A program made the translations under genes and the position numbers. The notes under the pieces were generated by a model. That model was given only the letters and a program-made list of their open reading frames with translations, searched no databases and had not been told where the DNA came from. Below are positions 60,722 through 64,000 of a stretch of 64,000 nt of DNA, piece after piece (positions within the stretch are counted from its first letter, which is position 1; the number at the start of each line of letters is the position of its first letter). The stretch covers positions 124,001 through 188,000 of the forward strand of contig NZ_JBHTFQ010000008.1 in assembly GCF_042666235.1 (NCBI RefSeq). The letters run 5' to 3'. Origin of the DNA: Halodurantibacterium daqingensis. Lineage in GTDB: Bacteria; Pseudomonadota; Alphaproteobacteria; Rhodobacterales; Rhodobacteraceae.

Positions 60722-61330
60722 TCAAAGGCCCGGGGGGATCGTGTGGCGCTCGATCTCGACCAGCCGTGCATAGCGGTCTGCAAAAAGCCGCGCGACGGGA
60801 TAGTCGCCGCCCCAGTTCACATGCCAGCGTTCGCGGTCGATCAGCCCGTCGCGGCAGGCAAGTCCCAGCGCCTCGCCGATCAGGATTTCACGTTCCGCCG
60901 AAAACCCGAGCGCGACCGTGCGCCGGCATTCGATGGCCGCGGGCGCGGCGGCAAGGCGCGGCGGGCGCACATGGGCGGATGGCGCAAGGTCGAGCCCCAG
61001 CGCCGCGGGTTCCGACAGGTCCGGCCCGGCGGGCGCGGCCGAGCGCACCATCGGCCCGACCAGATCCTCGGACACGAGGTTGATGACAAACTCGCCCGTG
61101 TCGCGGATGTTGCGGGTCGTGTCCTTGAGGCGCCCGTCGGCGTGATGTTCCAGCCCCAGCACCACCAGCGCCGGGTCCTTGCCAAAGAGGTTGAAGAACG
61201 AATAGGGCGCGGCATTCACCACGCCCGCCGTGCTGATCGTCGTGACCCAGGCGACCGGGCGGGGCAGGACGATGGCCGTCAGCAGCTTGTAGCGGATCGC
61301 GGGGGGCAGGGCGGTCAGGTCGATGGACAT
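60722..61330 (-). CDS. Flavin reductase-like domain protein
   Basis: 202 residues from the ATG at 61328-61330; an in-frame ATG 18 bases upstream exists. The FMN-binding barrel motifs are LLTAIVLPRPVAWVTTISTAGVVNAAPYSFFNLFGKDPALVV and KDTTRNIRDTGEFVINLVSE. It supplies reduced flavin or reduces a small ligand. It lies downstream of the LysR regulator of the hydantoinase cluster on the same strand, with 14 bases between them, so it may belong to it. Confidence 0.87.
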   Translation of the reverse strand: MSIDLTALPPAIRYKLLTAIVLPRPVAWVTTISTAGVVNAAPYSFFNLFGKDPALVVLGLEHHADGRLKDTTRNIRDTGEFVINLVSEDLVGPMVRSAAPAGPDLSEPAALGLDLAPSAHVRPPRLAAAPAAIECRRTVALGFSAEREILIGEALGLACRDGLIDRERWHVNWGGDYPVARLFADRYARLVEIERHTIPPGL

Positions 61331-61344
61331 CGGCGGCCTTTCGA

Positions 61345-62268
61345 TCATTCGTGAACTCGGTGGAGGTTCCGGGCAAGAAGCGGCCGCAGCGCCGCGACAA
61401 AGGCATGGGCCAGTTCGCTGCGCGGCACGCCCCGCCGCGTCAGCAGCACCACCCGGATCGGGCAGGCGGGCAGGAAGGGGCGGATCGCGATCTGCGGGCG
61501 GGCGTGGAAATGCGCCGTGAACGGGTCGACCACCGCATTGCCCAGCCCGTGGTTCGCCAGTTCCGCCGCGGTCGAGACATAGCGCACCTCGATATGCGGC
61601 AGATAGCCGACCCCGTCCTGCACGAAGGCGGACCGCACGAGGCTGCCAAGCTTGCTGTCCACCTCCATCCCGATGAAGGGGCGGCCGTCCAGATCGCCGG
61701 CCCGGATCTGGCTCTGCCGGGCAAGGTCGCTCTCGGCGGGGACGAGCGCCACCATATGCGTTTCGTGCAGCACCTCGGTATTGAGCGAGGGCGGGCGGTC
61801 CATCGTGATCGCGACGCCCAGATCGGCGCTGCCGCTATGGACCGCATCCAGCACATGTTCCAGCCGCCGCACGTCAAAGGCCACCGACACGCCCGGCCGT
61901 TCGCGCAGAAAGCTGCGCAGGGCGCGCGGTGCGAGCGTGTGGCCGATGGGCGGGGTCGCGATGATCCGCAGCCGGCCGCGCAGCCCCTGCCGGATATCGC
62001 GCGCGGTCTGGGTAAAGCCCTGCAGCATCGAGAACATGGGCCGGATCTCGGCGAAAAGCGCCTCGGCCTCGGCGGTGGGCATCATCCGGCGCGAGGTGCG
62101 TTCGAACAGCACGATGCCAAGCTGGGTTTCAAGCTGTTTCAGCCCCGCCGACACCGCCGGCTGCGAGACGCCGAGCGCCGCCGCTGCCTCGACCGTGGTG
62201 CCGTTGCGCATCATCGCGGCAAAGATTTCCAGCAGGCGGAGCGATATGTCGGTGGGTGAGCCCGTCAC
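61345..62268 (-). CDS. LysR-family transcriptional regulator
   Basis: 307 residues from GTG at 62266-62268, which overlaps the TGA of the racemase gene (GTGA). The HTH is ISLRLLEIFAAMMRNGTTVEAAAALGVSQPAVSAGLKQLETQLG and the effector domain has FIGMEVDSKLGSLVRSAFVQDG. A much longer open frame continues upstream inside the racemase gene and is spurious. It probably regulates the hydantoinase cluster. Confidence 0.9.
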   Translation of the reverse strand: MTGSPTDISLRLLEIFAAMMRNGTTVEAAAALGVSQPAVSAGLKQLETQLGIVLFERTSRRMMPTAEAEALFAEIRPMFSMLQGFTQTARDIRQGLRGRLRIIATPPIGHTLAPRALRSFLRERPGVSVAFDVRRLEHVLDAVHSGSADLGVAITMDRPPSLNTEVLHETHMVALVPAESDLARQSQIRAGDLDGRPFIGMEVDSKLGSLVRSAFVQDGVGYLPHIEVRYVSTAAELANHGLGNAVVDPFTAHFHARPQIAIRPFLPACPIRVVLLTRRGVPRSELAHAFVAALRPLLARNLHRVHE

Positions 62269-62903
62269 GCGACGACCGCCCCCAGCGCGATGGCCGCCGC
62301 CGCCTGCACCGGGTCGATCACGGCGATCCCCAGGTCGCGTTCCAGCTGCGCCCGGCGGGGGGCAAAGCCTGCGCAGCCGGGCACCAGCGCCCCCGCCCCC
62401 ATGTCGCGCAGCCGCCGCCCGACCTCCAGCGTGCGGGCATAGACGGCGTCGGACCGGCCCGCATCCTCGGCGCTGACGCCGCCCAGATCGAGTTCTCCCG
62501 CCAGCCGCCCGATCACCCCCATGGCGCGCATCCGCCGCATGTGCCGCGCGACCGAGGCCGGCCCGAGCGCCACGATCCCGAAACGGTCGGCCCGCGCCAT
62601 CGCGGTCAGGATGCCGGCCTCCTGTATGCCGATGACAGGCTTTGCGGTCAGGCTGCGCGCGAGGTCGAGGCCGGGATCGGAAAAGCAGGCGATGACATAG
62701 GCATCCGCCCCCGGATCGGCGGCGATCGTTTCTGCGACCCGGATCCCTGCGCGCGCGACATCCTCTTCGGTCAGGATGGTGGCGGGGCTTTCGGGGATGC
62801 GGATGCAGTCGAACCGCGCGCCCGCAAGGCCCGCAAGCGCCTCGGTCAGGCTGTCGGTCACGGCCCCGGACGAATTCGGGTTGATGACGAGGATGCGCTT
62901 CAT
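62265..62903 (-). CDS. Asp/Glu/hydantoin racemase family protein
   Basis: 212 residues. The two catalytic cysteines are in VIACFSDPGL and VPGCAGFA, with the N-terminal ILVINPNSSGAVTDSL loop typical of hydantoin racemase. It interconverts stereoisomers so that the hydantoinase can use both. It overlaps the hydantoinase gene (ATGA) and the LysR gene, forming a compact transcript. Confidence 0.9.
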   Translation of the reverse strand: MKRILVINPNSSGAVTDSLTEALAGLAGARFDCIRIPESPATILTEEDVARAGIRVAETIAADPGADAYVIACFSDPGLDLARSLTAKPVIGIQEAGILTAMARADRFGIVALGPASVARHMRRMRAMGVIGRLAGELDLGGVSAEDAGRSDAVYARTLEVGRRLRDMGAGALVPGCAGFAPRRAQLERDLGIAVIDPVQAAAAIALGAVVA

Positions 62904-64000
62904 GGCCAGATATCCGCGCCGAAATTCTGCGCCGGGTCGAGCTCCGGCACGGTGGGCGCCTGCGGCCCGATGCGATAGGGCTGGCGGGCGACAAACCGGC
63001 CACGGCCACGCGCGGCCTTCAGCGCGCCGCCCTCGACGATGGTTTCGCCCCGGTTCAGCACATGAACCGGCCAGCCGGTCAGGCGCATTCCCTCGAACGG
63101 GGTGTAGTCCATCGCGTCATGCTGGTCGGCGGCGGTGACGGTGCGGGTTTCCTCGGGGTCCCAGATGGCGATATCGGCATCCCAGCCCGGCAGGATCGCG
63201 CCCTTGCGGTCCATCCCGAAGACCCGCGCCGCATTGGCCGAGGAAAGCGCCACGAACTGTCCCAGCGTGATCCGGCCCGCGACCACCCCTTCCGAGAAAA
63301 GATAGGGCAGGCGCGCGGCGATCCCCGGCATCCCGTTCGCGATAGCGGGATAGGGCGCATCGGCCCCCTTGGCGAACTTGCCGGTCTCATCGAACCGATA
63401 GGGTGCGTGGTCCGAGGACACGCTGTCGAAGGTGCCGGTGCGCGCGTGGCGCCAGAGCGCCCCTTGCGTGGCCTCATCCCGCAGCGGGGGCGAACAGATG
63501 TATTTCGCCCCCTCCATCCCCGGACGGTCCAGATCGGCGCGGGTCAGCGCGAGGTATTGCGGGCAGGTCTCGGCATGGACGGGCAGGCCTTCGGCGCGGG
63601 CACGGGCCACCAGTTCCGCCCCCTCGGGCGTCGAGACATGGACGATGAAGAGCCCCGCGCCCACCAGCCGCGCGAGCGCGATGGCACGGTTGATCGCCTC
63701 GGCCTCGGCAATCGCGGGGCGAGAGATGGCGTGGTATTTCGGCGCCGTCAGCCCCGCCGCCGCCAGCCGCGCGTTCATCCATTTGATCATGTCGTTGTTT
63801 TCGGCATGGACCATGGTCAGCGCGCCGTGCTGCCGTGCCACGGCCAGGATATCGAGCATCCCCCGGTCGCCGAGGTTCATCAGGTCATAGGTCATGAAGA
63901 CCTTGAAGGACGTGATCCCCCGGGCAAAGGCGCGGGGCAGTTCGTCCGACAGGACCTCGGGGCGGGGGTCCGAAATGATGAGGTGATAGGAATAATCCAG
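62900..64000 (-). CDS. Dihydropyrimidinase/D-hydantoinase, partial
   Basis: The N-terminus lies beyond the window; 366 codons are visible, open to the last base. Amidohydrolase landmarks present: MVHAENNDMIKW, LFIVHVSTPEGAELV and the C-terminal metal Asp in SVSSDHAPYRF, followed by GTDSDIAIW-like WDADIAIWDPEET and the TVTAADQHDAMDYTPFEGM loop of the hydantoinase family. The metal-bridging Lys segment reads ITSFKVFMTYD. It opens a cyclic ureide ring (hydantoin or dihydropyrimidine). Confidence 0.92.
   Translation of the reverse strand: MDYSYHLIISDPRPEVLSDELPRAFARGITSFKVFMTYDLMNLGDRGMLDILAVARQHGALTMVHAENNDMIKWMNARLAAAGLTAPKYHAISRPAIAEAEAINRAIALARLVGAGLFIVHVSTPEGAELVARARAEGLPVHAETCPQYLALTRADLDRPGMEGAKYICSPPLRDEATQGALWRHARTGTFDSVSSDHAPYRFDETGKFAKGADAPYPAIANGMPGIAARLPYLFSEGVVAGRITLGQFVALSSANAARVFGMDRKGAILPGWDADIAIWDPEETRTVTAADQHDAMDYTPFEGMRLTGWPVHVLNRGETIVEGGALKAARGRGRFVARQPYRIGPQAPTVPELDPAQNFGADIWP

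Noticed and set aside
62269..63009. Extended N-terminus for the LysR protein reaching into the racemase gene
   Set aside because: Opens in a different frame inside the racemase gene with no homology; the GTG overlapping the racemase stop gives a normal LysR length.
1..64000. CRISPR array
   Set aside because: I saw no regularly spaced identical repeats other than the iterons, which are too short and degenerate.
1..64000. tRNA or rRNA genes
   Set aside because: No cloverleaf-like or rRNA-conserved sequence noticed on either strand; a covariance-model search would be decisive.

Overview
The window is GC-rich alphaproteobacterial DNA, most likely from the Rhodobacteraceae (Paracoccus/Rhodobacter type). 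The evidence is the dense ATGA and TGATG gene overlaps, the transporter-heavy catabolic operons, and a replication module at 30-34 kb (a Rep_3/RepB-type initiator divergent from parA-parB, with iterons and a DnaA box between them). That module means the window comes from an extrachromosomal replicon (plasmid or chromid), not the main chromosome.

Layout. 0-6.1 kb: the end of a branched-chain-amino-acid-type ABC transporter (livM-livG-livF, with an unusual LivF tail), an aldehyde dehydrogenase, a coniferyl-alcohol-dehydrogenase-like SDR and a flotillin-like protein, closed by a terminator. 6.1-9.6 kb: a gene graveyard with decayed ISKra4 and IS3 transposases, an AT-richer Rhs-tip/possible-immunity remnant, a flavoprotein N-terminus and a heavy-metal P-type ATPase C-terminus. 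9.7-17.3 kb: VIT1-type transporter, MgtA-like P-type ATPase, SDR, an orphan sensory-rhodopsin-transducer (ASRT) family protein and a GH15 glycosidase. 17.4-19.1 kb: decayed AbiE type IV toxin-antitoxin genes and a truncated copy of an RraA-family gene whose intact version lies at 41.5 kb. 19.4-25.4 kb: a polyamine-type ABC transporter with an amine/amino-acid oxidase and a divergent XRE-cupin regulator. 25.5-29.7 kb: DUF1330 pseudogene, ArsB/SLC13-type permease, M20 peptidase and divergent IclR regulator. 30.1-34.1 kb: replication and partition, bracketed by two inverted copies of a palindromic sequence. 34.2-46.6 kb: LysR, a dipeptide-type ABC transporter, creatininase-family amidohydrolase, RraA-family aldolase-like protein, DHDPS-like aldolase, two GntR regulators, a hydroxyacid dehydrogenase and a VOC protein; this looks like an uncharacterised catabolic locus. 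47.4-58.3 kb: phosphonate operons phnF-phnG-phnH-phnI-phnJ-phnK-phnL-phnM and phnC-phnD-phnE-phnE plus a hexapeptide acetyltransferase, both preceded by the same palindrome. 58.4-64 kb: M20 pseudogene, HxlR-QorB redox pair, flavin reductase, and a hydantoin/pyrimidine cluster (LysR, Asp/Glu racemase, partial hydantoinase).

The strongest oddities are a PhnJ that lacks the CX2CX21C radical-SAM cysteine motif and the thiyl-radical cysteine, the palindromes flanking the replicon module, the near-identical partial RraA duplication, and the large number of truncated or frameshifted genes (at least a dozen), as expected of a rearranging accessory replicon. I found no tRNA, rRNA or CRISPR array.
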